This document shows, one piece after another, positions 1 through 12,210 of a stretch of 64,000 nucleotides of DNA; within the stretch, counting starts at the first letter, position 1; each line of letters starts with the position of its first letter. The position numbers and the translations under genes are program-made. This DNA comes from Chamaecrista fasciculata (taxonomy: Eukaryota; Streptophyta; Magnoliopsida; Fabales; Fabaceae). The stretch lies in the NCBI GenBank assembly GCA_003254925.1, contig QANZ01004658.1:1-64000 (forward strand). Direction: 5' to 3'. The notes beneath the pieces are model-generated. The model saw nothing but the letters and a program-made list of their open reading frames with translations, was not told the DNA's origin and did not search any database.

Positions 1-707
1 TAATTTTCAACTTTAAATCAATTCAAATGTTATATGCATATTGGTGTGCCCGTCCTAATTATTAATATGATTGCATCATTTCTTGATATTTTTAGCTCAT
101 TGACAAAAGAAAACCAATAATTTTTCTTAATCAGTGTCCAAAGTGTATGGAGTCATGGAGAAATTAAAATTGATTAAAAAATGATTTAAAATCTTGATAA
201 AAATCAATAATAATGATGACCTTTTTTTAATAGCAATAATATTGTTATTTAGACTAATTTAATAGCAATTTCCAAGGTGCAATAATATATATTCATTATT
301 TCAGTTAGTCTGTGAGATTTCAAATATGAGATTTCTTTTTGGATTTTCAAGGTGCAATAATATACTCATAACTGGTATTTTAAGTGTACCAATTATAAGG
401 GTTCATTAATAAATATTTAAATACCAATGGATTTTGAAGAATCTGCATGTCAATATTAATATATTATCTTTTTAAAATTTTGAAAATATAAGAAAAATTA
501 TAAATCCATTAAAAAAATAATTTAGTAGCTATTTTTTATGTATGAAATAATTTTTCTATCGTTAAAGTCATAAAATAATCAAATACTAAATAATTTTTCT
601 CTCTTATTTATATTTTATATTTTTTCTAATGTTAATATATAATTTTAAAAGACCAACAAGATAAAAAAAAAATCCAAAATCACATCTAATCTAATTAATA
701 AAATAAA
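1..707. other. Gene-free AT-rich stretch
   Basis: No coding region, RNA gene or bounded repeat was recognised. The sequence is strongly AT-rich, with scattered poly-A and poly-T runs. Confidence 0.5.
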
Positions 708-1100
708 GGGTAAATTACACTTTGGTACCATGTGGTTTGACCCTATTTCACTTTGGTACTATGTGGTTTGAAACCTGGCACTTTGGTACACTGTAGTATT
801 CTCTATTAACACTTTGGTACCCTTTGGAGCTATTTTATAATTTTAACCATAACAAATTTTTTAAAAAATTATATATTGATCCAAAAAATTTTCAAAAAAT
901 TACAAATAGGTCCCTAGATACATATTATCTAGGGACTAAAATGAAAATTTTTAGAAAGTTTTGGGGTCAATATGTAATTTTTGCAAAATTTGTTATGGTT
1001 AAAATTATAAAATAGCTCCAAAGGGTACCAAAGTGTTAATGAATAATATTACAGGGCACCAAAGTGTCAGGTTTCAAACCACATGACATCAAAGTGTGAG
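708..1100. mobile_element. Small foldback element, TTTGGTACC-ended family (Mutator-like)
   Basis: The two halves are inverted copies of each other. The left half begins GGGTAAATTACACTTTGGTA, and the right half ends with the complement of a related sequence around 1075-1098. The centre carries the phrase 'gtccctaga...tctagggac' in both orientations. The ends match the family of the better bounded element at 16244-17204. The right end appears shortened, so no target-site duplication could be fixed. It codes for nothing. Confidence 0.6.
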
Positions 1101-1344
1101 TTTTGAAACTTTCAAAAGTATTGAGTGATGTGAGTATATATGTGACTGTGCTGCTCGCTTGGGTGTACGTGTATAATTTTCAGAGTGAGCTACGTTTAGA
1201 CGCAACCTCGTAACTCATCATCAGCAGATCGAGCAGAAGAATGAAGTCACTAATGTAATAATCGAGTTATATATAGAAAATGCGAGTCTGAATTTGGATA
1301 CTCGAGAACGCGAGGAAATAATATGATGCTATAATATATATATA

Positions 1345-1523
1345 TATATATATATTGGCTCCACCCTTTTCTGGTCGTCCATGTTTAAAACTATAGTCTA
1401 TAAAATTAAAAGTAAGAGAAAATTTACTATTTGGTCTCTCTTTCTTTACTAAGTTAACAATTTAGTCCCTTATTTATTCTACATACATATTTGCGTGTCC
1501 GTTAGGGCACGCAAAGCCCCTAG
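1345..1523 (+). mobile_element. Short non-autonomous Helitron, copy 1
   Basis: The 3' end carries the Helitron signature: a hairpin at about 1492-1512 (gcgtgtcc, loop, gggcacgc), about ten bases, then CTAG followed by T. The body, from about 'ggctccaccc' to 'gcccctag', is closely repeated at 23595-23774 (-) and 56689-56867 (+). The 5' end has run into an AT microsatellite (about 1331-1355), so the start is approximate. No protein is encoded. Confidence 0.65.
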
Positions 1524-1532
1524 TATATATAT

Positions 1533-2248
1533 CAGTGTTGTCATAACCGAACCGGACAAAGACTCGGACAAGTGTTCGGTTCACGGTCTGATCGGTTGAA
1601 CCGGTCGGACCGGATATTTGGACCGGATGACGCAATAAATAATTATTTTTAATATATTAAGTGGAAAATATTAAGTGGAATTTTAGTTCATACGATTATA
1701 CGATTATACGATAAAAGCTAATCTTCCTCATTACTATTTTGCACTAATTTTTTTAAAAAAAGCTAGTTCAGGAAAAAAAATATGGCCCAGCCCAAAACCC
1801 AAATAGCCCATACCCATTCATGCCAATCCCTAACTTAAACCTATATGCATTCAACCTAGCTGTTGTGCGTGTGCTTCTGCCACTGCTTGCATTTATGCTG
1901 CTTCCTCCATTGCCTGCTTTTTTCCTTCTATTGCGTCTACTGTGCGAGAGAGACGACACTGTGAGGTTATGATTGAGAAGCTCCGACGAACGATGGCGAG
2001 TTGGTGAAAATCGGCGGTGATTCACGACTTCTCAATCATAGCAATGAACGTCGGACATCGTTAGTTGCCGGCCGTCATCGTCGTAGCTGCAGCATCGTGA
2101 CTCGTGCATTGTCTTCTGACCGGTCCACCGGGTGGACCCGGTTTTTCGGTTTTGGGCCGGTTTTTCCCGGTCCAACCCCAAATCCGGTTCTTTGGGTTGA
2201 ACCAGGCCGCTTTCCACTTCGGCTCCCGGTCCGGGTACAACAACACTG
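1533..2248. mobile_element. hAT-type non-autonomous transposon, CCGGTT-rich family
   Basis: The terminal inverted repeats begin CAGTGTTGT on both sides. They continue into CCGG-rich inner sequence and are flanked by an 8-base duplication ATATATAT (1525-1532 and 2249-2256). CAGTG ends and an 8-base duplication are hAT features. The interior (about 1780-2110) is richer in GC and CG than its surroundings and includes a small inverted repeat around 'cttctcaatca'. No transposase is visible. Open frames of 60-85 codons inside it have no recognisable domain and are not called genes. Confidence 0.7.
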
Positions 2249-2256
2249 ATATATAT

Positions 2257-3160
2257 ATATATATGTTGTACAAAGAGAGATGTCTACAGTTTCTGATAAC
2301 AAATAGTTTATAAGTCGTTAAACTTGGCCATCAAATATAACACATATCGCTGTAAGAAAAAAAAAAACACATATCCATTATATTATCTTGTAAGGATATA
2401 CGTAACTAGGGGTTTGGCGTGCCCGTATGAATATAACATTTGAATTGATTTAAAGTTAAAAATTAAATAAAATTTTTATATTGATAAATGAGTAAATTTA
2501 AAACCAATTTAAAAAATTATAAAATTATATAAGATTCTTATAAAATAAATAAAATATTTAAAACCAATTTAAAATTATCTCATATAGTTAGTGCATTTCT
2601 TTTTCCTATTGCAAGGCTTCGCCATTATCCAATATTATTAATTAGAGAATATTTATTATTTGTTGTATTTGTATTGAGTTAAATAATTAATTTTTAAATA
2701 ATTAAAATATATTATTCAGTCCTTAAATTATTTTAGTTGTCAATAATTTAGTTTCTAAGTTCAAAATACAAATTCGATATAAATTCAGGGACTAAATAGT
2801 ATAATTTAGTACAAATTTAAGAACCAACAAATATAAAATTAATTCAAATTCAGGGATCAAATAACATTAATTTAATACAATTTCAGAGACCAAAAAATAT
2901 AAAATTAATTCAACTTCAAGAACCAAGTAATATTAACTTAGTACAAATTCAAAGACATAATTAGATCCAAAATTTGACTTTACAAACCAAACGCATTTTC
3001 ATTTTTTTCATTTTCAAAAATTATATTTTGACTTTACAAACCAAACACATTTTCTAAATATTAAGAATTTAGAAATGAAAACTATTTCTAAGAAATGGAA
3101 ATAATAAATGAAAATAGACAATATTTTCATAAACCAATCACCACCTAAAAATCTTTGGGC
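2257..3160. other. Gene-free AT-rich stretch
   Basis: No gene was recognised. It contains the degenerate tandem repeat at 2782-2965. Confidence 0.5.
2782..2965. repeat. Degenerate tandem repeat, unit about 66 bases, nearly three copies
   Basis: Each unit reads roughly 'aattcagggactaaat...' then 'aatataaaattaattc'. The unit recurs with substitutions three times in a row. Confidence 0.6.
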
Positions 3161-3164
3161 AAAA

Positions 3165-3370
3165 CAAAGCCTATAGCATCACTAAACAAGATTAACTCCA
3201 CACACTCCGGAGGTTTGGACCAAAAACTAAAGTCTGAGATCAACTTTAAACTAAAGCCCGTAACACAATCCACTAAACGGTTACCTTCACGAGAGGTATG
3301 AGAAACATTCACCATCTAATCTTTTTGCAGTCATGAGAGGATCATTATGAGGATACCTCGACCATGTCCC
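3165..3370 (-). mobile_element. LINE remnant: C-terminal RNase H-like end
   Basis: The minus strand can be read as a stretch containing REGNRLVDCVTGFS, followed by FWSKPPECVELILF. The pattern R-x-x-N-x-x-x-D-x-x-x-G, then PPE, is typical of the end of the RNase H-like domain of plant LINE-type non-LTR retrotransposons. Stops lie immediately upstream on the minus strand, and no reverse transcriptase domain is present, so this is a 5'-truncated decayed fragment. The boundaries are approximate. Confidence 0.5.
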
Positions 3371-5019
3371 ACATTAAGACTACCCCTATATTATTCATAC
3401 GACACCATTTTTGAAATACTGGTGATTCATACGTTACTATCTTCTCCCTTTATTATTNTCATTTTTTCTCCATTTTTTAAATTAACTTTTTTTTAATTAA
3501 TTTTATTAATAAAATTCATGAAAATTATGGCAAATAATACCAATACCATAACCATTCAATACTAATAACTAGTCACTATATTTAAAATTATTTATTTTTA
3601 TAAATAAAGTGGGTTGACTCACTAACTCGCCAAGCTCACCATGAGCTGCGAGTTAAGTGGGCTAATCCATGCGAGTTATAAATTTTGACGAGTCGGATTT
3701 TCTCAACTTGATTTGCCAATTTAGCAAGATAAACGAGCTAACCCATCGAATTTGGCTCTTTTTACAGACTACACTAATTACTCGAAGTCTTTCAAGTTTA
3801 AAGAAAGTAAAATAATAGAAGTATAATCTTAGGAGATTAATTAGTGGATTGAGTTTTGAGGTAGATGCATGCATATATCGCTCCTCTCCTCAGTTCTCGT
3901 TAGCTAGCTCAGCATCATGGCTAGAGTCCACGTGTTCAATTAGGTCAAGAATTAGGTGTGGTCCACTCTACTAACTGGCCCATCATGCACAAGTGGTTCG
4001 AGACATGGTCACATTCTGACCCACCCACTTGCTTCTTCAATTCCTTCCCTTCGTTGTTTCTTTTGTTTTTCAGTTTTCTTCCATCATATCTCGCCATTCT
4101 CATTTAATTTGTGCTTGACATCCCAACCATTCTCATTTACTACATTACTAATTAAGAACATGCATGATGTATATTACTTCATTAAATTATACATACGTCA
4201 ATTCTTGACAATTAATTAATACGTAGCAAGCAAGCTAGGTACGTACATGATATTGTTAATTTCATATGTATAATGTTATCTTAGCCTAGCTAGCTAGTGC
4301 TTGCAGCGCGTTTTTCAAAACTAAATATACACATCATACTGTAATTAATTTGTCTCGATATGATGAGGTTTATATTAAATTATTTGTTAATCATGATTTA
4401 TTTTGCATCAGTAGTAGTCTAGTGTCTACATATTAGTGGTTAGTTAATAATCAGTGAGGTTTAATTGGAGAGACAAATCATGTTTGGTTGATATATAAAT
4501 AAGGGACAGAAGAAGCCCACAATAATATAATATAGGAATTAGCGCAGCCCCCCCTCCCACGTGATTTTTCACTACAAATGAAAAACATTTTTGTGATGAA
4601 TGGCCATACATATCTGAAAATGATCCAACTCTGTCGGTTATATTTCTAATTAATTGGACCAATTATATTATGGTTGATTAATGGGAGAACACAGAGTGGT
4701 TAATATAAGACCTAGAACACAGGATCATAACTTTATGAATGAATTCAATGAATTGTTTATGTGTACATATATATACATACATTAGTATTACTATTTATAT
4801 ATGTACATAGGGATTTTAATTTGCAGGGGGAATTGTTGAAGTGCCCACTATGGTTGTGTTTGTGTTCCATTATTCCACTTCTCTCTATGAAATATCACGG
4901 TTTCTGAAAACCAAACTCTCATCAACAGTTCAAAACTATATATACTCCATACATACACCAAATTTAATCGGTTAGTATATTAATATGTTTTGTGTCTGAT
5001 ACTCTGATTAGTCTCCTCT
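3371..5019. other. Gene-free stretch
   Basis: No coding region with a recognisable family was found. The open frame at 3956-4219 is pyrimidine-rich sequence without a domain. An ambiguous base lies at 3458. Confidence 0.45.
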
Positions 5020-5024
5020 CTCTA

Positions 5025-5247
5025 AGTAAGAACAAAAGGGTAGAATAGTATTTGTGCCTATGTATATGCTAGCTGTATATTTCTGTATTAGATTGTATCA
5101 TGACCCTCCACGTGTAGGGTTATTACATAGAGCTGTAAATGTAACCTACAATAGGAATTCGTTATGCTGCTATATAATATACACTGTGATGATCTTTAGA
5201 ATCATCCAGAAACATTCATTTTCATCATTTCTCTGATTATTCTCTCT
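5025..5247 (+). repeat. 5' LTR of the Copia element
   Basis: This 223-base LTR is identical to 9528-9750. Its ends read AG...CT instead of the usual TG...CA. Both ends are fixed by the flush target duplication outside and by the primer-binding site and purine tract inside. Confidence 0.93.
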
Positions 5248-5260
5248 TGGTATCAGAGCC

Positions 5261-6300
5261 ATGGCGTCTCCTAATTCGTCTTCCTCCTCTGTTCCCTCTG
5301 TTCCCTCCACCCTCACTGCTGTTCCTCTTACCCGATCATACACCATCTTTGGCTCGTCAAATCAGAATGCGGCCGTCAAGCTGGACCGGTCCAACTATCT
5401 TTTCTGGGAGTCTGTGATTCTTCCACTGATTGAGGGAAACATGCTGGTTTCTCACATTGATGGCACCGCCGTTGTTCCTCCTCGTTTGAACACTGATGGT
5501 ACTAAGAACTCTGCCTACGATGAATGGTTTTCTGTCGATCGTTTGCTTGTTAGTTTTCTTCGAGGTGCCATGACTCCTGAAATTGGAGCTCATCTTATGC
5601 ATTGTCGCACGGCCAAAGATCTCTGGGATGGTGCCCGGAATCTCACGTGCGCTGCCATGAAGTCGCGAGTGATGGTTCTCAAGCAGGAACTTCATAAAGT
5701 CAAGAAGCAAGGTATGACAATGGATGAGTATCTTCGTAAGGTTAAAAACATGGCTGATAATCTGCAACTTGCTGGTGCTCCTGTGGCTGAAGGAGACCTT
5801 ATTATGCATACACTTACTGGTCTTGATGCTGAGTATATTCCTGTTACTGTCGTTCTCAATCGCACTCCTAGCTTAACTTGGATTGAGATGCAGTCTGAGC
5901 TGTTGTCTTTTGAGAGCACGCTGGAGCAATTTCATCAGGCTTCTACAGCTATTGTTCCACCAGTAGCTAATGTTGCTCAGAAAGAACAAATTTCTGATTC
6001 CTCTCGTGGTTCTTCAGACCGTTCTGCTTGGAGAGGATTTCGCGGTTCTCGAGGCCGTCGTGGAGGCCGTGGTCGCCGGGGAGGATACAACAACAACTAT
6101 GGTGGCTCGAATTCAGGGGGTAATCGTCCTTATTGCCATCTCTGTGAACGTTTTGGTCACACTATTGCTAACTGTTTTCATCGTTTTGATCGGTCTTTTC
6201 AACCCCCTTCTCATCAGCATACACATCACCCTAATACTTCTAATGCTTTTCCTCCACAAGCTTTGTATGCTACTCCACAGGTTGTTGGTGATCCCTCCTG
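5261..6300 (+). CDS. Copia gag part (capsid-like domain and zinc knuckle)
   Basis: The reading begins at the ATG just downstream of the primer-binding site. The N-terminal part carries the Copia gag pattern (LDRSNYLFWESVILPLI). An RG-rich basic stretch follows near 6.0-6.1 kb, then a CCHC zinc knuckle CHLCERFGHTIANC near 6.13 kb. The product would package element RNA. The part boundary is set by domain and is approximate. Confidence 0.85.
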
Positions 6301-9300
6301 GTACTTTGATAGCGGAGCCTCCCATCATGTTGCTTCATCCTCTGCTCACCTAGACAGTTATATTCCAGGTAATTCATCATTATTTACCTGTACAGGAGCT
6401 AAGACACCCGTAACTGGGATTGGTACAGCCACATTATACACTCCACATAGTTCATTAAAACTCAAAGATGTTTTGGTAGTTCCTGCTGCAACTAAAAATT
6501 TACTGAGTGTGCAAAAATTGACTCGTGATAATCCTGTTCACATTGCTTTTTCTGACTCTCGTTGTTCTGTGAAGGACAAGATGAACAATCAGTTGTTAGC
6601 TCAAGGGATTCAAACCCACGGGATGTATCGAATGAGTAGTGGTGATGAGTGCTTACCTGTTGCTTGCTTTGCTCAAACGAAGGCTGACAGAGAACTTTTG
6701 CAGTGGCATTTTAAACTTGGACATCCTAGTGATCGCATAGTTCATCAAGTATTAAATAAATGTAATGTCAAATTGCCATATACTAAATTGATTTGTGAAG
6801 CATGCCAATGTGGTAAAGCTAAGTAATAGTATTAAATAAATGTAATGTAATAGTGATCGCATAGTTTCTTCCTTTTTCTAGGTCACTTTCTCATGCAAAA
6901 ACTCCTCTAGAATTAATACATACCGACCTTTGGGGACCTTCCCCTACTATGTCAATTCATGGATATCGTTATTATATCTTGTTCATTGATGATTTTAGCC
7001 GTTTTACATGGACTTATCCTCTTAAGCATAAGGGTGAAGCAGTGACTGTTTTTAATGTGTTCAAGGCATATGTTGAGAATAAATTCAGTACCAAAATTAA
7101 AAAGTTGCAGTGTGACAATGGGGGTGAATTTAGACCTATAATTTCAATTTGTCAGCAAGCTGGTATTGAGCTACGCCTAACCTGTCCATATACATCAGAA
7201 CAGAATGGTCGGGTTGAACGAAAGCATAGGCATGTTGTAGAAATGGGATTAACACTCTTGGCTCAAGCTAAACTCCCTCTTACCTATTGGTTTGAAGCCT
7301 TTCAAACAACAGTGTTTTTAATAAATCGGCTCCCTACACCTATCCTTCATAACTCTACACCCATTTTTCAGCTTCTCAAAGAAAATCCAGATTACACAAG
7401 CCTTCAACCCTTTGGGTGTGCATGCTTTCCATGTCTAAAACCCTATAATTCTCATAAGTTTCAATTTCATAGTCAAAAATGTGTTTACCTTGGGCCTGCA
7501 CCACAGCAGAAAGGATTTCGTTGTCTCAGTTCCACTAGCAAAATTTATGTGTCTCGGCATGTTGTTTTTGATCCCACAGTTTTTCCATGTCAAGAAGGCT
7601 TTCTAAATAGGCATGTTGCTTCTTCATCTGCTAATGACTTGGTTATTCCTTTTCCAATTCGAAATGTGCAGGCAGCCTCTAATAGGTCTCACTCTCCAAC
7701 GGCTATATCAACGGATGCCTCTAGCTCCTCTGTGCGCCGTTCGATTGATTTTGTGCAAGTCACTCCAGAACCGCAGGATTTGGGTGAGTCACGTGACACT
7801 AATCAGATTCCTCGTGCTCTGTCTTCACCTTCTGCCCAAAGTGATATTGGGCCTCGTCATACACCAGCCCATAATATCCAGCACCAGATGATAACTCGGG
7901 CCAAGGCTGGGATTCACAAACCCAAGGTTCCTTACATTGGACTCATTACGAATAAGCCCAGCTCTGATCCTCTTCTTGCCACCGAACCTCAGAATGTTTC
8001 AGAAGCTTTAACTTCGTCCTGTTGGAAGACAGCAATGGAGAATGAGTTTCGAGCACTTCAACAGAACGGCACCTGGAAGCTTGTTCCACCACCACCACAC
8101 CAGAAAGTCATCGATTCGAAGTGGGTCTTCAAGATCAAATATAATACTGATGGGACTATCTCGAAGCATAAAGCTCGCCTGGTTGCAAAGGGTTTCCAAC
8201 AAGCGCCTGGAATTGATTTTGGAGAGACGTTCAGCCCAGTGATCAAAGCAACTACTGTGCGCTTGGTTCTGACTTTGGCAGTCACTTTTGGATGGCCAGT
8301 TCAACAATTGGATGTCAATAACGCTTTCCTGAATGGTTACCTTCAAGAGGATGTGTTTATGAAACAACCAGAAGGTTTTCGCGATCCTAGTCGACCCACA
8401 CATGTTTGTAAGCTGATAAAGGCTCTCTATGGCTTGAAGCAAGCTCCACGGGCTTGGTTTGATAGGTTGAGAGATACATTGCTGAGTTGGGGCTTTCAAA
8501 ATTCTCAGAGTGACATATCTCTATTTTTCCTGCGACGTGGTAAGTTGACAGTTTTAGTACTTATATATGTAGATGATATTTTGGTGACTGGAAACAATGC
8601 AACTTACCTTGCTGAATTTGTAAAGAGTTTGAATACTTTATTTGCCCTTAAAGACTTAGGGTCACTAAGCTATTTTCTGGGAATTGAAGTTTTTCGAAAC
8701 AGAGAAGGTATGTTCTTGAATCAAGAAAAGTATGTTTTTGATATCTTGGCCAAGTTCAACATGAGCAAGTGTGCAGCAGTAGCTACTCCTATGGTCACTG
8801 GAAGAAAATTTTCAGCTAGTGATGGCACTCCCATGGAAGATTCTTACCTTTACAGAAGAGCAATTGGATCCCTTCAATACTTGACTACTACACGTCCCGA
8901 CATAGCATTTGCTGTGAATAAGTTAAGTCAATTTCTGTCTAATCCTACTGATGTTCATTTTTCTGGTGTGAAAAGGATTTTGCGATATCTTCAAGGAACT
9001 AAGAGTGTTGGTTTGCACATTAAGCCTATGAAAAATTTCAGACTTGTTACGTTTACGGATGCTGACTGGGCCACCGACTTGGATGATAGGAAGTCAATTG
9101 GAGGCATGTGTACCTATCTTGGTGATACTCTGATCTCTTGGGCCTCGAGGAAACAGAAGGTAGTGTCAAGATCTAGCACTGAGTCTGAATACCGTGCTTT
9201 AGCAGATAGTGCAGCTGAATTAAAGTGGTTAGTATCCTTGCTTACTGAAATTGGTCTGCCTCCCAAAATTCCGTCAATGGTCTGGTGTGATAACTTAAGT

Positions 9301-9546
9301 GCTAAGTCACTTGCTGCTAATCCTGTACAACACGCACGCAGCAAGCATATTGAGATTGATGTCCACTTTGTGCGAAATATGATCTTGTCTGGTGATTTGG
9401 ATGTGCATTATATTCCTTCTGCCTTGCAGGTTGCAGACTCTCTCACTAAAGCACTGAGTCAGGACCAATTTGAGAAGAATAGGAGCAAACTGGGTATTTG
9501 TGTAGTGCCGCTCAGTTTGAGGGGGAGAGTAAGAACAAAAGGGTAG
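6301..9546 (+). CDS. Copia pol part (protease, integrase, reverse transcriptase, RNase H)
   Basis: The parts in order are as follows. An aspartic protease lies near 6.3 kb (WYFDSGASHH). The pre-integrase zinc-binding region (WHFKLGHPS) and the integrase core (CDNGGEF, PYTSEQNGRVER) lie at about 6.7-7.3 kb. Reverse transcriptase lies at about 8.05-8.8 kb, with the catalytic YVDDILVTG. RNase H lies at about 9.05-9.4 kb (FTDADWA, STESEYRALA). This is a fossil element that is nearly whole. The part bounds are approximate. Confidence 0.88.
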
Positions 9547-9750
9547 AATAGTATTTGTGCCTATGTATATGCTAGCTGTATATTTCTGTATTAGATTGTA
9601 TCATGACCCTCCACGTGTAGGGTTATTACATAGAGCTGTAAATGTAACCTACAATAGGAATTCGTTATGCTGCTATATAATATACACTGTGATGATCTTT
9701 AGAATCATCCAGAAACATTCATTTTCATCATTTCTCTGATTATTCTCTCT
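9528..9750 (+). repeat. 3' LTR of the Copia element
   Basis: It is identical to the 5' LTR over 223 bases, preceded by the purine tract and followed directly by the target duplication CTCTA. Confidence 0.93.
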
Positions 9751-9755
9751 CTCTA

Positions 9756-10906
9756 TATATGTATGTGGACAAATTAAATTAAAATGTGTGTCTTTCAAAT
9801 TTTTTTTCGTCTAATTAATCTGTTAATTTCTTTAATTTAAATGATTTTTTCTTCATGAAAATATTTAATTTTTTCAAAAGAATACATCATCTGGTTCCAT
9901 TTTAACTTAACTTAGTACTTTCAATTTTTTATGGTCTAAGTTCAAGATCGTATGATAAAATATTGATATGTATAGATCAGACTTAGTACAATTTGACATC
10001 ACATCCTCTGATATCCTTTAAATTCTTTTTATTTTTTTGTTGGAATTTTTGTATTTCAAACAATCCCAAATGAAGTTTTTTTTTTATAATTTTTTATAGA
10101 AAAATTATTTTTAATGAAATCAAGTTTAATATGGAAAATTCTAAAAAAGTGAAAAAAGAATTGAACCCTTATGCCAATGGGCTATGACGTACCTATAAAA
10201 TGAATCTGAAGATTTCTCATCTAGAAGACTCTCCACACTTTTAGGAAGTATCAATACAATCCTACGTCTCTGAAAAATCTCCACTCTTTAGTCTTTACGA
10301 ACTTATATATATAATATGTATTACTATTATAAGATACACAATTCTCCTTTTATATATCGATCTTTCCTCCCAAAACCTCCAATATAAAATTTAACAGTAT
10401 TAGTAGTAATTCACAAAAGTTACAGAATCTTGTGCATATATAATAATAAATCAAATGTCTTGTCAATTCTTGATAAGTTTATCATTGCCGACATCAGTGA
10501 AAATATACTTGTGTCCCGCGTGCTTTCTCCCCAAAGCACAATTTGAGACATTTCATTGTTATAGTAGCTTTTCTTGTATTTGTTTTGACTTTGAGTTTCA
10601 TATATAAATTGTCTTGTTTCACTTGAAATTATTCGTGGGGGGTGGGAAGCAGTATAAGGCTTTAAGGTAGAGGGAGATTATATGTACAAGTGATTAATTT
10701 AATGCCAAAATTAAGAGATGTGTACCAAAAATTAAACCATTATTAGGAATTCATTTTTTACTCACTTTTAAGTCAATCAAATTAAAGACATTCTGATTTC
10801 AACCCACCAATTTGGTAATTAATTAAACATGTAATCAATTTTGACAATTTTAAATTTATATCTCGAATCAATTGTTTATAAGTTATAACGATCTAGGTAA
10901 AACCAA
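9756..10906. other. Gene-free AT-rich stretch
   Basis: No gene, RNA or bounded transposon was recognised. Confidence 0.5.
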
Positions 10907-11487
10907 ACAAGTACAGACAAAAACGAAAATACATTACAAACAAAAACATAGCAAAATAATTTAATTCCTCTCTAACATCAACAAAAACACTAGACAAAAC
11001 ATCAACTGACGAAGGTGGGAGTTTGCAACTCATCCAAAAGGACTCATCTTCGTGTCAGACAAATTTGACAAGACAATCAGCTGCCAAGTTAACGAATCTA
11101 GGGATCCAACTAAAGATACAATCATCTAAAGAACTAGAAACACAAATAAAAAACCAGACCAGATCGACGCCGTGGAATCCTAGATCCAGAACGCCGTTAC
11201 CACAAAATCCGCCGCAGAAAACACACGGACATAAGCATAGAGCACACACATCTCAGAAGGACAACCGTCGAAAATCACCTAAACTTGAAAACTATCGCCG
11301 CAGAAGACACACAAAAAAGAACACCGCCGCAGAAGGCCAAACCTCAAAGGCGCCGCCGATAACCCAATATAAAATAGAGTGAAATCTCTCATGAAAGAGA
11401 GAGGTAGTCCCTCACGAGGAGGGGTTTGAGAGAGAACTCTACTCTCATAAGAGAGAAGATTTTTGAACGACTAGGGTTTTTACTGTG
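10907..11487 (-). mobile_element. LINE-like remnant, copy 1 of a repeated pair
   Basis: About 560 bases are closely repeated, same orientation, at 17621-18175. On the minus strand a short reading contains RFVNLAADCLVKF, the A-A-D-x-L pattern of the RNase H-like C-terminus of plant LINE-type elements. A nearby frame gives PPPSSVDV-like sequence. It is truncated, with stops. Several CG-rich patches (gccgccgcagaa) are unlike the surrounding AT-rich DNA. The family assignment is weaker than the repeat itself. Confidence 0.5.
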
Positions 11488-11968
11488 GCTTAAAAAATGA
11501 CATGATTTAATTATGATTTAATTTTATACTTGAGTTTCTGTCATAAAACAATTGTTGTTATACCTTAAATAACAATCTCCCCCTCAACAATATCATGACC
11601 TAAGCTTTTATGTTAGATGTTGACCGTTGTATCAAGCAATTACCACTTAGTCAAAAATTATAACTGTTAAGAAGGATGTAAATAACTATTTTTTTAAAAC
11701 TTAAGAGTAGAAAAGCATCATATCATAGTTCAATTATAATTTAGTATGAAACATGAACTTCAGGAGCAGGACAAGTACTGACGCACTTTAGGCAACATAA
11801 TCTATATAAATTAGGGTAGTGGAAATGAAATGAAACCAGGGTTAGGTTAGGGAAGACATAGAGAAGGAGCCAAAAAGATAAGAGTGAGAGTGTGAGAGGA
11901 AGAGGATCCGTTAAAATGGATCCTGTTTTGGCAAGCAAAGTGGTGTCATTTTCAGGGGAAGACAGAGC

Positions 11969-11981
11969 AGGAGACATTGAT
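11969..11981 (+). promoter_or_regulatory. 13-base block shared with the second RGF/GOLVEN promoter
   Basis: AGGAGACATTGAT lies about 230 bases upstream of the first peptide gene's ATG. It recurs identically at 20519-20531, about 255 bases upstream of the second gene. Similarity continues weakly downstream (ttgaacc and ttgaccc). Its function is unknown. It may be a conserved promoter element or a leftover of the duplication. Confidence 0.4.
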
Positions 11982-12074
11982 TTGAACCAAAATTACAACA
12001 ATTTAATGATCCTGTCATGCTACACTCTTGACACTTCCTATTCCTAATTCTACCATCATTCTTCATTCCTCTCC

Positions 12075-12082
12075 CTATAAAT
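12075..12082 (+). promoter_or_regulatory. Probable TATA box of the first RGF/GOLVEN gene
   Basis: CTATAAAT in a pyrimidine-rich context, 130 bases before the ATG. This is a plausible distance for a TATA box and a 5' leader of about 100 bases. Confidence 0.5.
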
Positions 12083-12210
12083 TCATCACTTCCTCAATTA
12101 TATTCCTCATATCCATCATCAACACACCATTATTATTACCACCATCATTCATTCATATTTCAGATCATTATTCTCAATTTCTCATTCCTTCTTTATTTAA
12201 TCCATTCAAA

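Larger units (their letters stand above)
5025..9750 (+). mobile_element. Ty1/Copia LTR retrotransposon, young, nearly whole
   Basis: This is a 4726-base element with two 223-base LTRs (5025-5247, 9528-9750) that are identical by eye. A perfect 5-base target duplication CTCTA flanks it (5020-5024 and 9751-9755). A primer-binding site TGGTATCAGAGCC, complementary to initiator tRNA-Met, abuts the 5' LTR. A purine tract (GAGGGGGAG) abuts the 3' LTR. The domain order gag, protease, integrase, reverse transcriptase, RNase H is the Copia order. Identical LTRs mean a recent insertion. The coding region looks nearly whole, with about one break. The lineage may be Ale/Retrofit, which was not tested. 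Confidence 0.95.

Noticed and set aside
11741-11977. A 78-codon minus-strand frame upstream of the first peptide gene
   Set aside because: It overlaps the promoter and the conserved 13-base block and has no recognisable family.
12028-12210. Longer N-terminus for the first peptide gene
   Set aside because: The upstream ATG lies before the probable TATA box, and the signal peptide starts at 12211.
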